Source of the DNA: an uncultured Myxococcales bacterium
GTDB taxonomy: Bacteria > Myxococcota_A > Polyangia > Polyangiales > Polyangiaceae
Reading direction: 5' to 3'
Assembly (NCBI GenBank): GCA_937872925.1
Contig: CALMUT010000095.1
Span: 1 to 54,853 of the forward strand
DNA: 54,853 nt
In this document: positions 38,685-47,494 of the stretch, one piece after another
How positions within the stretch are numbered: the first letter of the stretch is position 1
Layout of the letters: each line of letters opens with the position of its first letter
The notes under the pieces: generated by a model
What the model was told of the DNA's origin: nothing
Seen by the model: only the letters and a program-made list of their open reading frames with translations
Databases searched by the model: none
Program-made: the position numbers and the translations under genes

Positions 38685-40679
38685 ATGGCTGAAATCCAGT
38701 GTGTACTGATCGCAAATCGAGGTGAGATCGCCGGGCGTATCGCGCGGACGCTTCGAACGCTCGGGATCCGCAGTGTCGCTGTCTTCTCTGACGCAGATGC
38801 GGACGCTCCGCATCTGCATGCTGCGGACACGGCCGTGCGGATCGGTCCTGCGCCCAGCCGAGACAGTTACCTGAACTTCGAGCGCATCATCGCGGCTGCG
38901 GCGCAAACTGGAGCCGACGCGGTACACCCAGGCTTTGGCTTCTTGGCGGAGAACGCCGACTTCGCCCAAGCCGTGATCGACGCGGGGCTGATTTGGATTG
39001 GTCCGTCCCCGAGTGCGATCCGCGCCATGGGTTTGAAGCGCGAAGCGAAGCGACTCGTTCTCGAGGCCGGAGTGCCCGTGATCCCCGGGGGCGACGCCGC
39101 AGACCAGAGCACGAAGGCACTGGCCGCAGAAGCAGAGAACCTCGGCTTTCCCGTGTTGATCAAGGCAAGCGCCGGCGGCGGCGGCAAAGGCATGCGCATC
39201 GTGCGGGATGCCGGCGAATTGCACAGTGCCATCGATGCAGGCAAGCGCGAGGCGATGAGCGCCTTCGGCGACGAAACGATCTTGATTGAGAAGTACATCG
39301 AAGAGCCGCGCCACGTGGAGATCCAGATCCTCGGGGACAGCCACGGCAACCTCGTGCATCTCTTCGAGCGCGAGTGCTCGATCCAACGCCGACACCAGAA
39401 GATCGTCGAAGAAGCCCCCTCTCCCGCCGTCACGCCAGAGCTACGGGAAAAGATGGGCGCGGCCGCCCTCGCCGTCGGGCGCGTCGTTCAGTACACCGGC
39501 GCTGGAACCGTGGAATTCATCCTCGCTCCGGACAAGAGCTTCTATTTCTTGGAGGTCAATACACGGCTGCAAGTGGAACACCCGGTCACGGAGTGCATCA
39601 CGGGCATCGATCTGGTCGCGGAACAGCTCCGCGTCGCGGAGGGGCGCCCGCTGTCCATGCGCCAAGAGGATCTGAGCATCACAGGCGCGGCGATCGAAGT
39701 TCGGCTCTATGCCGAGGATCCAGCTGCCGGCTTCCTTCCGACCACAGGACAGGTCGCGCTGTACGTCGAGCCGACGGGAGTGCGTGTCGACAGCGGCATT
39801 CACTCAGGCAGCGAGATCGGCATCCACTACGACCCCATGCTGGCAAAAGTCGTGGCGCACGGTCGCGACCGCCCGGAAGCGATTCGGAAACTGCGGGGGG
39901 CTTTGCGCGAGCTGGTTGTGCTCGGCGTCGTGACCAACCGCGAGTTCCTGCATCGTGTGCTCTCCCATCCCGAGTTCGCCTCAGGAAATACCCACACACA
40001 CTTCATCTCGCAGCACGGCGACGAACTGAATGCGCCGGATAAGCGCGCGCCCGACCCGGCTCTGGCGGCCGTCGCCGCGACGCTCTACGCCAGGCAGGCG
40101 CGGCGCGCCAAGGCCCAACTCCTGCCAGGACTCACCCCCGGCTACGCCAACAACCGCTTCGCTGCCGAACAGGTTGGATACCGGCATCAGGGCGAAGAAC
40201 TAACCGTGCAATACGTGCCCCGGGGAAAGCAGCTCGCGCTTTGGGCTGGGGAGCAAGAGTTCGAAGTCGTTCGGTCCGAACTCTCGGGCGCGGAGCTGCG
40301 CTTCGAAACCGCCGACGGTGTGCTGCGACGCGCGCACATCGCCAAGCGGCGTGACCAATGGTTCGTGCAACTCGACGGCTGCAGCTTCCAACTCACCGAG
40401 CTGCCGCGCTTCCCTGTCGAAGACGCCGGTGCCGCGCCGGGCGCCTTGGTCGCCCCGATGCCGGGCAAAGTGGTACGCGTCGAAGTCAAGGTTGGCGACG
40501 CAGTCACGGCAAGGCAAACCCTCGTCATTCTAGAGGCCATGAAGATGGAGCACCGAGTGGTGGCATCTCACGCGGGTACGTTGACCGCGCTGAACGTCGC
40601 CGAAGGCGATCAGGTGGACGCCGAGACCGTGCTCGCGGTCATCAGCGAAGAGGAAACGAACGCTGCGGCCGCGCCCTGA
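38685..40679 (+). CDS. Acyl-CoA carboxylase biotin carboxylase / biotin carrier (alpha) subunit
   Basis: 664 residues from the ATG at 38685 (five codons inside the longer frame). Biotin carboxylase domain, about 1-450: IANRGEIAGRIART, the ATP-grasp loop ASAGGGGKGM, HVEIQILGDSHGN, and FLEVNTRLQVEHPVTE with the catalytic Arg and Glu. A linker of about 120 residues follows (the BT region of MccA/PccA-type proteins), then the biotinyl domain with AMKMEHRV, whose Lys carries biotin. Length and domain order match methylcrotonyl- and propionyl-CoA carboxylase alpha subunits. The beta subunit at 25354-26967 is the obvious partner although no operon links them. Divergent from the reductase (130 nt). 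Confidence 0.92.
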   Translation: MAEIQCVLIANRGEIAGRIARTLRTLGIRSVAVFSDADADAPHLHAADTAVRIGPAPSRDSYLNFERIIAAAAQTGADAVHPGFGFLAENADFAQAVIDAGLIWIGPSPSAIRAMGLKREAKRLVLEAGVPVIPGGDAADQSTKALAAEAENLGFPVLIKASAGGGGKGMRIVRDAGELHSAIDAGKREAMSAFGDETILIEKYIEEPRHVEIQILGDSHGNLVHLFERECSIQRRHQKIVEEAPSPAVTPELREKMGAAALAVGRVVQYTGAGTVEFILAPDKSFYFLEVNTRLQVEHPVTECITGIDLVAEQLRVAEGRPLSMRQEDLSITGAAIEVRLYAEDPAAGFLPTTGQVALYVEPTGVRVDSGIHSGSEIGIHYDPMLAKVVAHGRDRPEAIRKLRGALRELVVLGVVTNREFLHRVLSHPEFASGNTHTHFISQHGDELNAPDKRAPDPALAAVAATLYARQARRAKAQLLPGLTPGYANNRFAAEQVGYRHQGEELTVQYVPRGKQLALWAGEQEFEVVRSELSGAELRFETADGVLRRAHIAKRRDQWFVQLDGCSFQLTELPRFPVEDAGAAPGALVAPMPGKVVRVEVKVGDAVTARQTLVILEAMKMEHRVVASHAGTLTALNVAEGDQVDAETVLAVISEEETNAAAAP

Positions 40680-40723
40680 AACTGGGCCGCTTGGCGCGAG
40701 GAATCTTCCTTGCAGTCCGGTGG

Positions 40724-41911
40724 TCAGGCGCGAGCAATGATAGCAAGATTGCGCGGGGTGATCCCTCGCGGCACCAGAACGCCCACCTCCACCGCGTAGT
40801 CCGCTTCCTCTAGGTACGCAGCTCGATCGAGGACCACCACGCACTCAACGAGTCTGCCCAACATGGAGCGCGGTAGTTCCAAACGCCGCATCACCGCGTA
40901 CTCCTCTGCGCCAAGCCGTTCGAAGTGCGCGATCTCCGTCGCCGTCGGCGGCGCGAGTTTGCGATGGGCGCAAGCCAGCGTTGCCGCAGTGACCAGGCCG
41001 CGACGGAACTTACGCCGATGCACGCCATGAGTTTCCTCACCGAGCGCGACGCGCTGCCCCCGTGCCCGCAGCAACTGCCGGAGTGCATGCCTGGTCCGTC
41101 GTCCCAGGTGGATCTGCTCCATCTTGTCGATCTGATCCCAGTTAGAAAGATTGGAAAGGCCAAGCGCCAGCTTGGAGAAGGAAAGGCCGGCGCCCAGCCC
41201 AGCCTGCGAAAGCGCGCCTCTCGACCCTGCTCGGACTTTCTGCATGCAGCACGAAACAAGCATCACGTGGGCACGAACGTGAGTTGCCTGGCGCAACAAC
41301 ACGTCCCCGAGGTCCCCGCAGGCGTGCAGTCCCACCGCAAAGTCACCGGGGCCAATGACGATGGCGGTGTTGGCGTCCTGGGAATTGAATTGTATCTGAC
41401 CTGCTGCCAGTGCGGTCGCGCGCCGGCAGCGCGCGTCTTCGACTTCCACGCCGATTGCCTCGACCTCCATCGCCGACGCCAGCGCCCGCGTGAGGTGTCC
41501 CAATCCGGCGCCAACGTCCACGATCCGAGCCGGACGCGGCACACTGCGCAGAGCGTGTTCGACAAAGGTCGCGACTTGCACGCGTTTGCGCTCGCCCACG
41601 TGCCGCGTGTCCAGCGCACGCTCAGACCTCGCCAGCGGGGTCCACGCGCTCAGCTCGCGCTGCACCCAAAGGCACAGCGCGGTGAGTTCCGCAGGCGGCG
41701 AAGGCAGTTGCGGCAGCGCGAAGCACAGTCCGCGAGTTTCGGCGTACAGCAGCGCCTCGTCGTCGAGGGAAAGCAAGAACGCCGTGAGATTCCGTCGCTC
41801 ACACCAACCCGGCGCGGTAGGTGCTAGCACACGGCCGTCGATCATGTCGGTCACCGAGCGGTAACCCTCTGCCAGTTCAGCCAGGCGGTTCGAGAGGGGG
41901 CGTGCTCGCAT
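40724..41911 (-). CDS. METTL25/RRNAD1-like methyltransferase
   Basis: 395 residues from the ATG at 41911. A Rossmann methyltransferase core carries the SAM motif IVDVGAGLGHLTRALA (about residue 140), then FAVGLHACGDLGDVLLRQ and VSCCMQKVRAG, which match the METTL25 (DUF) family; its members combine GLHACGDL with a C(C/Y)xxK motif. Bacterial examples are sparse and the substrate is not known (RNA or protein are possible). The C-terminal ~130 residues are helical. It is convergent with the carboxylase and starts 52 nt from the divergent hydratase gene, so the two could share a bidirectional promoter. Confidence 0.75.
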   Translation of the reverse strand: MRARPLSNRLAELAEGYRSVTDMIDGRVLAPTAPGWCERRNLTAFLLSLDDEALLYAETRGLCFALPQLPSPPAELTALCLWVQRELSAWTPLARSERALDTRHVGERKRVQVATFVEHALRSVPRPARIVDVGAGLGHLTRALASAMEVEAIGVEVEDARCRRATALAAGQIQFNSQDANTAIVIGPGDFAVGLHACGDLGDVLLRQATHVRAHVMLVSCCMQKVRAGSRGALSQAGLGAGLSFSKLALGLSNLSNWDQIDKMEQIHLGRRTRHALRQLLRARGQRVALGEETHGVHRRKFRRGLVTAATLACAHRKLAPPTATEIAHFERLGAEEYAVMRRLELPRSMLGRLVECVVVLDRAAYLEEADYAVEVGVLVPRGITPRNLAIIARA

Positions 41912-41963
41912 GCGGTCGGTAGTGTACGCTCGACGCGCGCCGCAGCGCACAAGGAGAAATCAC

Positions 41964-42671
41964 GTGAAGGAGATCATACTCGACGCGCCTGGAAAGAACG
42001 CCCTCAGCTCTGATCTGATTCAGCGGGTACGGCAGGCTCTGCGGGAGGCTGCCGGCCAGCCGGTTCTGCTAACCGGCGCCGGCGACGCCTTCAGCGCGGG
42101 ACTGAACCTAAAGGAGGTTCGCGCCTTCACGCTGGACAGCGCGCGGGAGTTCCTGGCTCAACTAGATGCTTTGATCCAAGAGCTGTACCACTATCCCGGC
42201 CCAACTGTGGCGCTGGTCAACGGACACGCGATCGCCGGTGGCTGCGTGGCGACGCTGGCCTGCGACCATCGTGTGATGAAGTCGACAAGCGGCGCGCGGA
42301 TCGGCCTGAACGAAACGGCGATCGGCTTGCCGCTGCCACCCGTCGTGGCGCGGCTGGCTCGAGCACGCCTGCCGCTGCGCTGCCGGGAACAGGTCGTCTT
42401 GGGAGCGCTGTTGTACGACGCGGAGACGGCACTTGAGATGGGCTTCGTGGACGAAATCGCGGACAAGGCCAGTGCGCTCGCGGGAGAAAGACTCGCCAGC
42501 TTAGCGAAACACCCTGCGGGGGCCTATGCGGCGAACAAACGCATGCTCAGACTCCATGACCTCGCATGCACGGCCGACGAAGGCGAGCTCTTCGCGCAGC
42601 AAGGCTTGCCGCTCTGGGTGTCCGAGGAAACGAAGCAGATGGTGGACAAACTGCTTTCGCCTCGTCGATGA
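41964..42671 (+). CDS. Enoyl-CoA hydratase/isomerase (crotonase family)
   Basis: 235 residues from a GTG with AAGGAG 7-13 nt upstream. The family core is complete: LTGAGDAFSAGLNLKEVRAF (oxyanion hole), ALVNGHAIAGGCVATLACDHRVM, and FVDEIADKASAL. The second crotonase Glu found in true hydratases (E in ...GLTPE) is not obvious in ARIGLNETAIGLP, where Glu takes part in the NETAIGLP motif. In leucine breakdown the hydratase converts methylglutaconyl-CoA, and this gene lies near the carboxylase alpha gene, but the sequence alone cannot prove which acyl-CoA is used. Overlaps the downstream gene by 4 nt (ATGA). Confidence 0.85.
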   Translation: MKEIILDAPGKNALSSDLIQRVRQALREAAGQPVLLTGAGDAFSAGLNLKEVRAFTLDSAREFLAQLDALIQELYHYPGPTVALVNGHAIAGGCVATLACDHRVMKSTSGARIGLNETAIGLPLPPVVARLARARLPLRCREQVVLGALLYDAETALEMGFVDEIADKASALAGERLASLAKHPAGAYAANKRMLRLHDLACTADEGELFAQQGLPLWVSEETKQMVDKLLSPRR

Positions 42672-43312
42672 ACTTCTATTCCCACGCGGTGGTTGCCAGC
42701 TGGCTCTCGCCGGATCCCGGGTTCGTGCTCGGCGCCATGCTTCCAGATCTCTGCCGCATGGCCGGCGAAAAGCCAATCCGGGGCGCAGGCGTGATTCTCG
42801 ACGGTGTGCGGTGCCATGAGCATACAGACGAAGTCTTCCATGCCCACGGGGAGTTTCGCCGCTTGTGTGCGGACGCTTTCGATGGGCTCAGCGCCCGCGG
42901 GTTGGCGCGCGGGAGCGCCAAAGCAGCTGCGCACATCGGAGTCGAGCTCTTGATCGACGGCGGGCTCTTTGATGACGAATTCGGGCGCGCGCACTACTTG
43001 AAAAGCATTCGGGCGTCTCCCGCGTTGCTGAGTTCCGCACAACCCGGCGCCGGGCTAAGCCGCGTATTGGCCGCCATGCGCGAGCGCGGAGTAGAGCGCG
43101 CGCACACCTCTGCGGACGCCATCGCGCGACGCATCGACTACGCAACGCGCGGGCGCCGCCGACTCGCCCTGAGCCAGGGTGACATCCCACGGATCGACGA
43201 TTGGGCGCAGGCGGCACGCGCCGCAGTGCTGGCCGCGACGCCGACTCTCATCCGGGACGTGGCCAAAGAGATCGGGGCCGCGCCACCGGCAGACTCGCGC
43301 CTTGGCTGGTGA
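42668..43312 (+). CDS. ACP phosphodiesterase-like protein
   Basis: 214 residues. The opening MNFYSHAVVASWLSPDPGFVLGAMLPDLCRM resembles acyl carrier protein phosphodiesterase (AcpH) proteins, which begin MNxLAHLxL...GNxxGD; the His near residue 6 and Asp near 27 correspond to metal ligands. A later RCHEHTDEVFHAHGEFRRL adds His and Asp residues placed as in the HD-like fold. Activity (removal of phosphopantetheine from ACP) is inferred and some ligands differ, so this is a family-level call. Start overlaps the hydratase stop (ATGA), so the two form a translationally coupled pair. Confidence 0.65.
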   Translation: MNFYSHAVVASWLSPDPGFVLGAMLPDLCRMAGEKPIRGAGVILDGVRCHEHTDEVFHAHGEFRRLCADAFDGLSARGLARGSAKAAAHIGVELLIDGGLFDDEFGRAHYLKSIRASPALLSSAQPGAGLSRVLAAMRERGVERAHTSADAIARRIDYATRGRRRLALSQGDIPRIDDWAQAARAAVLAATPTLIRDVAKEIGAAPPADSRLGW

Positions 43313-43343
43313 CCTCCGCAAACGTGCCGCGACTGGGGACCGC

Positions 43344-45401
43344 TCAAATCCAACCCGCGGCGCGTTCTTCTTCGTGCACCACGATCTCAGACGGTGGCAT
43401 AGACTCCGCCCAACGCTCGAAGGCTGCCAGCGTGGAAAACGACGGCACCGCGCCCGGCGTTGAATCGTTTTGCGCGGTCGATTTGGGCGCGCGCAGCGTC
43501 GGACTGTTGCGGAAATCCTCGGAGCGCGCTGCGCTGGAGCCCGTGCGGGCGAATGGGCCGCAGGGCCGCCAGTCCGCGGGGACGACACAACTGGACAGCA
43601 GGGGGACCGCATCGTTGACGCCGGGCCTTTCGGCACGGGCGTAAGGAACTTCCCGTGTGTCCGGACTCTGGGAAGGAGCACGCGACCCGTCCCTCTCGTC
43701 GAGAGGCGGAGTCTGCTCGATCAGCGCGGGAGACTGCGCCTCGATGTGCGGCGCAGCAGAAGCCGGCAAGCTCCCAACCCTTTGCTGGACGTCAGTCGCC
43801 GGCGCGCCGACTTGAGTGTCGCGGCTTTCAAAGTCCCCGAGAGTCGTGGTCGCGCTCCCGGGCGGCGGCGCAAGCGAACGCACCGACTCGACCCAGGCAT
43901 CCTCCGGGATCGACTCTTCGGGCAGGGCCGGCTCTGAGTCGGCGCCGGTTTCAATGGACTGGCGGCGGCTCTTCAAGAAGTCCATGCGCTGCCACGCCAC
44001 ATAGCCGACTGCGCCACCCAACCCGAGCACCGCGCACACAAGGAACGGTGCCGCCACGATTGCGAGGGTGGAGGCGCCCGAAATCCAAGCTGCGATCGCG
44101 GCAGCCGCAGATAGAGTCAGGCCAGCGATGACAGCGAAGCTGCGTGTTTCTCCGGAGAGCACGGTTTGTTCGCTTGTCTGCGAGAATTGCACCGCGCAGC
44201 TCGTGCACCACGCGTCCGGCCCCACCTGGTGCTCGGGGCAGACGTAAGAGCCGCAGGCCGAGCAGGTCGACCCAAATGACGGCTTGTCGCATACGCCGCA
44301 TGGGAACTGCCGCGGGGTGGCGGGCGCCTTGCTTCGGACTTGCATGGACGGCGACACGCTGGTCCGGGGGGCGATATTTTCGCTGGCGTCCACGCCGCCG
44401 TTTCGGCTCTGCTCGTAAAGCGCGACCAGGTCCGGCCACATCGCCGCCAGTTGGGGCTCGGATATGTCCAGATACTGCGCGGTTTCCGTGGCTGCGATAC
44501 TGCCGGCGCTGTCGCCGGCCCGATCCGTTTCGAGGGCGTGACTGAGCAAGTCCGAAAGCCGCAACACCTGAACCATAGACGCGACTTGTCCGCCCTTCTT
44601 CATGGCGCGCGCCGGCGAATGGTGCCAGGCCACGACTTGGGGAACGGGCTCCGGAATGTTCCAGGACGAAAGCACGTGCGCCGCGAGCACGCCGTGATCG
44701 AAACCGTACCGCGCGCGCTCGTATTCGTGCGCTTGATCGACGCCGCCGACACCCGCAAGGAGTTCGGCGTACGCCTCCCCTTCTGTTTCCAACAGCATCA
44801 GTTTGCCGATGTCGTGCAAGAAGCCGCAGGTGGCCAACTCGTCACGCGGAAGCGCAAAGTGCACGGCCAAGTATCGACACAGCGAGCCCACGGTCGCCGC
44901 GTGGCGTGTGATTTCTCGGGCGTGGTCGCAGCCGGCGCCGAACATATCCAGGATGGCGGCGGTCGTGGCCACTTGGTGTAGGCGCGCGGTTCCAACCAGT
45001 GCGGCGGCGTGGCGCACGGACGAGCAACGGATCCTCAGCGCGTAGCCCGCCGAGTTGACCAAACGCAGTAGGCGCGCACTCAGCGCGGCATCGCCCTCCA
45101 GCACTTGCACAACCTTGTCGATGTGCGAGTCATTGCGCGTGAGCTGCTCCAGCTTCCGAGCCGCCTCGGGGAACGGCTTGGCGCCCAGGACTCGACCGAC
45201 CATGGCGGCCATACTCTGTTCCGCAAGGAGCGCCGCCTCGCCTCCGTCTCCGGCTCCGTCGCCAAACCAGTTCGATTCTACTGCTTGCACGTCGAGTTGA
45301 ACGGCTGCTTCGTCGGAAGCTTGAGCAAAAAGAGGCGGCCGATTCGACTTGGATGTGGCTCGGCTCTTGCTCCTACTTGGATAGGTACTGGCGTTCGTCA
45401 T
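43344..45401 (-). CDS. HDOD-domain protein with zinc ribbon and membrane segments
   Basis: 685 residues from the ATG at 45401 (an upstream start would overlap the divergent gene). After a Ser/Arg-rich start, the HDOD domain (about 65-320) shows FPEAARKLEQLTRND, LLRLVNSAGYALR, TCGFLHDIGKLMLLE and VAWHHSPARA; unlike most HDOD domains, it keeps HD and HH residues as in active HD enzymes. About 345-385 holds a zinc-ribbon-like motif with CGVC, CSAC, CPEH and CTSC. Two membrane segments follow (about 400-440), then a ~230-residue acidic, Ser/Pro-rich disordered tail. HDOD proteins are signalling adaptors in motility and c-di-GMP-linked pathways. It lies near flagellar genes; the link is inferred. 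Confidence 0.85.
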   Translation of the reverse strand: MTNASTYPSRSKSRATSKSNRPPLFAQASDEAAVQLDVQAVESNWFGDGAGDGGEAALLAEQSMAAMVGRVLGAKPFPEAARKLEQLTRNDSHIDKVVQVLEGDAALSARLLRLVNSAGYALRIRCSSVRHAAALVGTARLHQVATTAAILDMFGAGCDHAREITRHAATVGSLCRYLAVHFALPRDELATCGFLHDIGKLMLLETEGEAYAELLAGVGGVDQAHEYERARYGFDHGVLAAHVLSSWNIPEPVPQVVAWHHSPARAMKKGGQVASMVQVLRLSDLLSHALETDRAGDSAGSIAATETAQYLDISEPQLAAMWPDLVALYEQSRNGGVDASENIAPRTSVSPSMQVRSKAPATPRQFPCGVCDKPSFGSTCSACGSYVCPEHQVGPDAWCTSCAVQFSQTSEQTVLSGETRSFAVIAGLTLSAAAAIAAWISGASTLAIVAAPFLVCAVLGLGGAVGYVAWQRMDFLKSRRQSIETGADSEPALPEESIPEDAWVESVRSLAPPPGSATTTLGDFESRDTQVGAPATDVQQRVGSLPASAAPHIEAQSPALIEQTPPLDERDGSRAPSQSPDTREVPYARAERPGVNDAVPLLSSCVVPADWRPCGPFARTGSSAARSEDFRNSPTLRAPKSTAQNDSTPGAVPSFSTLAAFERWAESMPPSEIVVHEEERAAGWI

Positions 45402-46458
45402 GGATCTACACACCAAGCAAGAACTGGGCGCAGGAATACTGCCGGGCTCCCCGGGGCGGCGGCTGCGACGCGCCAAATCTTTGACTCAGAAGCGTGCACT
45501 GGCCGTCACTACGCGGACCCTGGCAATGGCTGCTGGGTTGCTGCTAGCGCCGGCCATCGCCGCCCAAGGCAGCGTGCCCCGGGTGACTGCGCGTTGGGTA
45601 TTGGAGCGACCGCCCGCGGCGACCCAAACGCAGAAGACGATCGAAGAACGCGGGGGTATCAATCCCTGTGACACCCCCGACCCAGGATTCGGGGCTTACT
45701 CGAAGTGGGATCGCGCGCCATCCCTGGGCCAAATGATCGTGCCGCGACACCTGCCCCGGCGCGCCAACTTCGACGTGGTATTTCACTTTCACGGCCATGA
45801 GGCTGCCCGCAAGGAATGGGTGCGTGCGGTTGACGGGCCCGTTCTCGTCGGCATCGACCTCGGCAACGGCTCGGGGCCGTACGACAGCGCGTTTTCCGCT
45901 GGCTATGTCTTCGAGGAGCTGCTGAGCAGCGTCGAGGTTGCCGTCGCCAAGCGCCTCGGCATCAAGCAAGCGACCGCACGGTTTGTCGGCCTTTCAGCAT
46001 GGAGCGCCGGCTACGGCGCGATCGGCCGAATTCTGGCCCAGCCCCTGGGCAAATCCCGGGTCGACAGCGTGATCCTGCTCGACGGTCTGCACTCGGGCTA
46101 CGACAAGACCGGCGGGACTCTAAATGCGCAGCAGCTGGGTCCCTTTGCGGAGTTCGCGCAGCTCGCGGCAGCGCGCAAGCGATTCATGTTTGTGTCGCAT
46201 TCGTCGATCATTCCCCCGGGATACGCCTCGACCACGGAAACGAGCGCCTATCTCGTGGCTAGCGTCGGCGGCAAACCTCAGGCGTCGAAGCCGCGCGGCA
46301 GCGACCCGATGGGGCTCGACTTGATCCGCTGGTACGCCCAAGGGAACTTTCATATGCGCGGCTTCGCCGGCAATGACAAGATGGACCACTGTGCGCACTT
46401 TGGGGTCTACCGCGACGTTCTGCGCACGCACCTGAGGCGTCGCTGGCGGCTGCGCTAG
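45400..46458 (+). CDS. Exported alpha/beta-hydrolase-like protein
   Basis: 352 residues if the ATG at 45400 is used. A signal peptide appears only after ~27 residues (RALAVTTRTLAMAAGLLLAPAIAA), so a TTG at 45481 giving a conventional signal peptide is an alternative. Features of an alpha/beta hydrolase: VVFHFHGHEAARKEW (oxyanion-type loop), the nucleophile elbow SAWSAGYGA near residue 204, LLDGLHSGYD with a possible acid, and MDHCAHFGVY with a possible catalytic His. Substrate unknown. The stated ATG overlaps the divergent HDOD gene's start codon at the palindrome CATG (45399-45402). Convergent with the small rod-protein-like gene (1-nt gap). Confidence 0.72.
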   Translation: MDLHTKQELGAGILPGSPGRRLRRAKSLTQKRALAVTTRTLAMAAGLLLAPAIAAQGSVPRVTARWVLERPPAATQTQKTIEERGGINPCDTPDPGFGAYSKWDRAPSLGQMIVPRHLPRRANFDVVFHFHGHEAARKEWVRAVDGPVLVGIDLGNGSGPYDSAFSAGYVFEELLSSVEVAVAKRLGIKQATARFVGLSAWSAGYGAIGRILAQPLGKSRVDSVILLDGLHSGYDKTGGTLNAQQLGPFAEFAQLAAARKRFMFVSHSSIIPPGYASTTETSAYLVASVGGKPQASKPRGSDPMGLDLIRWYAQGNFHMRGFAGNDKMDHCAHFGVYRDVLRTHLRRRWRLR

Positions 46459-46459
46459 A

Positions 46460-46717
46460 TCAGCGCTTTACCGCGTTGAGCAGCTCCTGGGTCGTCTCAT
46501 CCGCAGCCTGCAGCACCCTCAGGTTGGCGACGAATGCGTATTTCGCAACTCGCATGTCCACCATGGCCTGGGGTAGATCAGCGCGGGCCTCTCCGGTCAG
46601 GGATACCGAGTCCACCACGAGCGCCTTGGGTAGCTCGGTTGCCGCCTTTTCAAAGCTGTCCTGAGCCCGCACGACCCCTGCGGCGGCAACATGCATGACC
46701 TGCCCCAGCGGTGTCAT
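46460..46717 (-). CDS. Small protein resembling the flagellar rod C-terminal domain
   Basis: 85 residues from the ATG at 46717 (AGGAG 8-12 nt upstream); the frame extends farther but without a start signal. The last ~45 residues (PQAMVDMRVAKYAFVANLRV, then LQAADETTQELLNAVKR) closely resemble the C-terminal helix shared by flagellar rod and hook proteins (FlgB/C/F/G/E), where the typical pattern is (V/A)xMxxAQRAY.AN..V....D..L. The N-terminal rod segment is absent, so the protein is either a minimal rod/FlgC-like subunit or a reduced relative that interacts with it. The first ~25 residues are amphipathic. Convergent with the alpha/beta hydrolase. Confidence 0.55.
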   Translation of the reverse strand: MTPLGQVMHVAAAGVVRAQDSFEKAATELPKALVVDSVSLTGEARADLPQAMVDMRVAKYAFVANLRVLQAADETTQELLNAVKR

Positions 46718-46930
46718 GGCGGTCTCCTGGCTCGCAGCGGGGTCGTGACAGAACTTCCCATACTTCCCTGAGCGGCAGCTCCAACAGAACCTTGAACCGC
46801 CGCACAAGATTTCGGTCAGAGCATTGGGCGCTGCAAGTACGTCCGAGCCGCCAAGGGCGCTCGGCGCCGGTGTGGGCGCGGCGGAGGGCCTCAAGCTGTG
46901 GCGGGATCAGCCGTTTTCCATAGGTGAAAG

Positions 46931-47404
46931 ATGGGACACCCACGCCACAGCGGGATCTTCCGGCGCGTCGTCAGAGACCCGCGGCTCGTGGCCAAATCTC
47001 GCGCTGAGACCAGCACCGGTCTCCCCTGCGCGGTTGCGGATTTCGGCAGCGAGCAGCCGAAGCTGCACGCCGACGGAAGGCTCGCTCCTGCCTGGCGAAC
47101 GGCGCGCCTACTCGCACTGCTGGCGTCGCTCGCCTCGGCGCAAGATTTGGGTGGATTCTGCGCTCGCTTCTTCGGTATTGACCGTCTCTGGGCCATTCCC
47201 GTGCGCACGCCCGTGCGAGATCTCGGCTGCTTGCTCGTCTTGGGACCCGTGTGCCCGCAGATGTTGGGGCGACTCGAAAGCATCGCCGCGGAGCTCGGCC
47301 TGGCGCTCGAAGCCGAGGAGCGGCGCAGTTCGCCAGCGAGGCGAGACGAGCGCGCCCACGCGGCACACCGCCCGACTGAACTGAAGAGCCAAAGGGTCGC
47401 GTAA
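46931..47404 (+). CDS. Hypothetical protein, GAF-like or small alpha/beta
   Basis: 157 residues starting directly after AGGTGAAAG. The middle and end look coding: PAWRTARLLALLASLASAQDL, then DRLWAIPVRTPVRDLGCLLVLGPVCPQ, which resembles the strand-and-turn pattern of small ligand-binding domains such as GAF. An overlapping frame 46824-47384 is open too and one cannot exclude a frame change near the start. No close family was recognised. It is located between the rod-like gene and fliW, both on the other strand. Confidence is moderate only because of the size and internal hydrophobic pattern. Confidence 0.4.
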   Translation: MGHPRHSGIFRRVVRDPRLVAKSRAETSTGLPCAVADFGSEQPKLHADGRLAPAWRTARLLALLASLASAQDLGGFCARFFGIDRLWAIPVRTPVRDLGCLLVLGPVCPQMLGRLESIAAELGLALEAEERRSSPARRDERAHAAHRPTELKSQRVA

Positions 47405-47494
47405 AGCTCCGCCTTGGGGATAAGCGTTGGGCATGCGAAAGCGCGTGGGTGCCGCTCCCCCCACGCGCTTCGAACCGCTCCAGGCGGCCGCTTC

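Noticed and set aside
38556..39395. 280-codon N-terminal extension of the ferredoxin-NADP reductase-like gene
   Set aside because: Antisense to biotin carboxylase and unlike any flavoprotein N-terminus.
46824..47384. Alternative plus-strand frame overlapping the hypothetical gene at 46931
   Set aside because: Its second half is Arg/Ser-rich and loses hydrophobic pattern, while the other frame keeps it; a frameshift between them cannot be proved.
47405..47494. csrA gene expected next to fliW
   Set aside because: No reading frame here or nearby has the CsrA pattern, so csrA must lie elsewhere if present.
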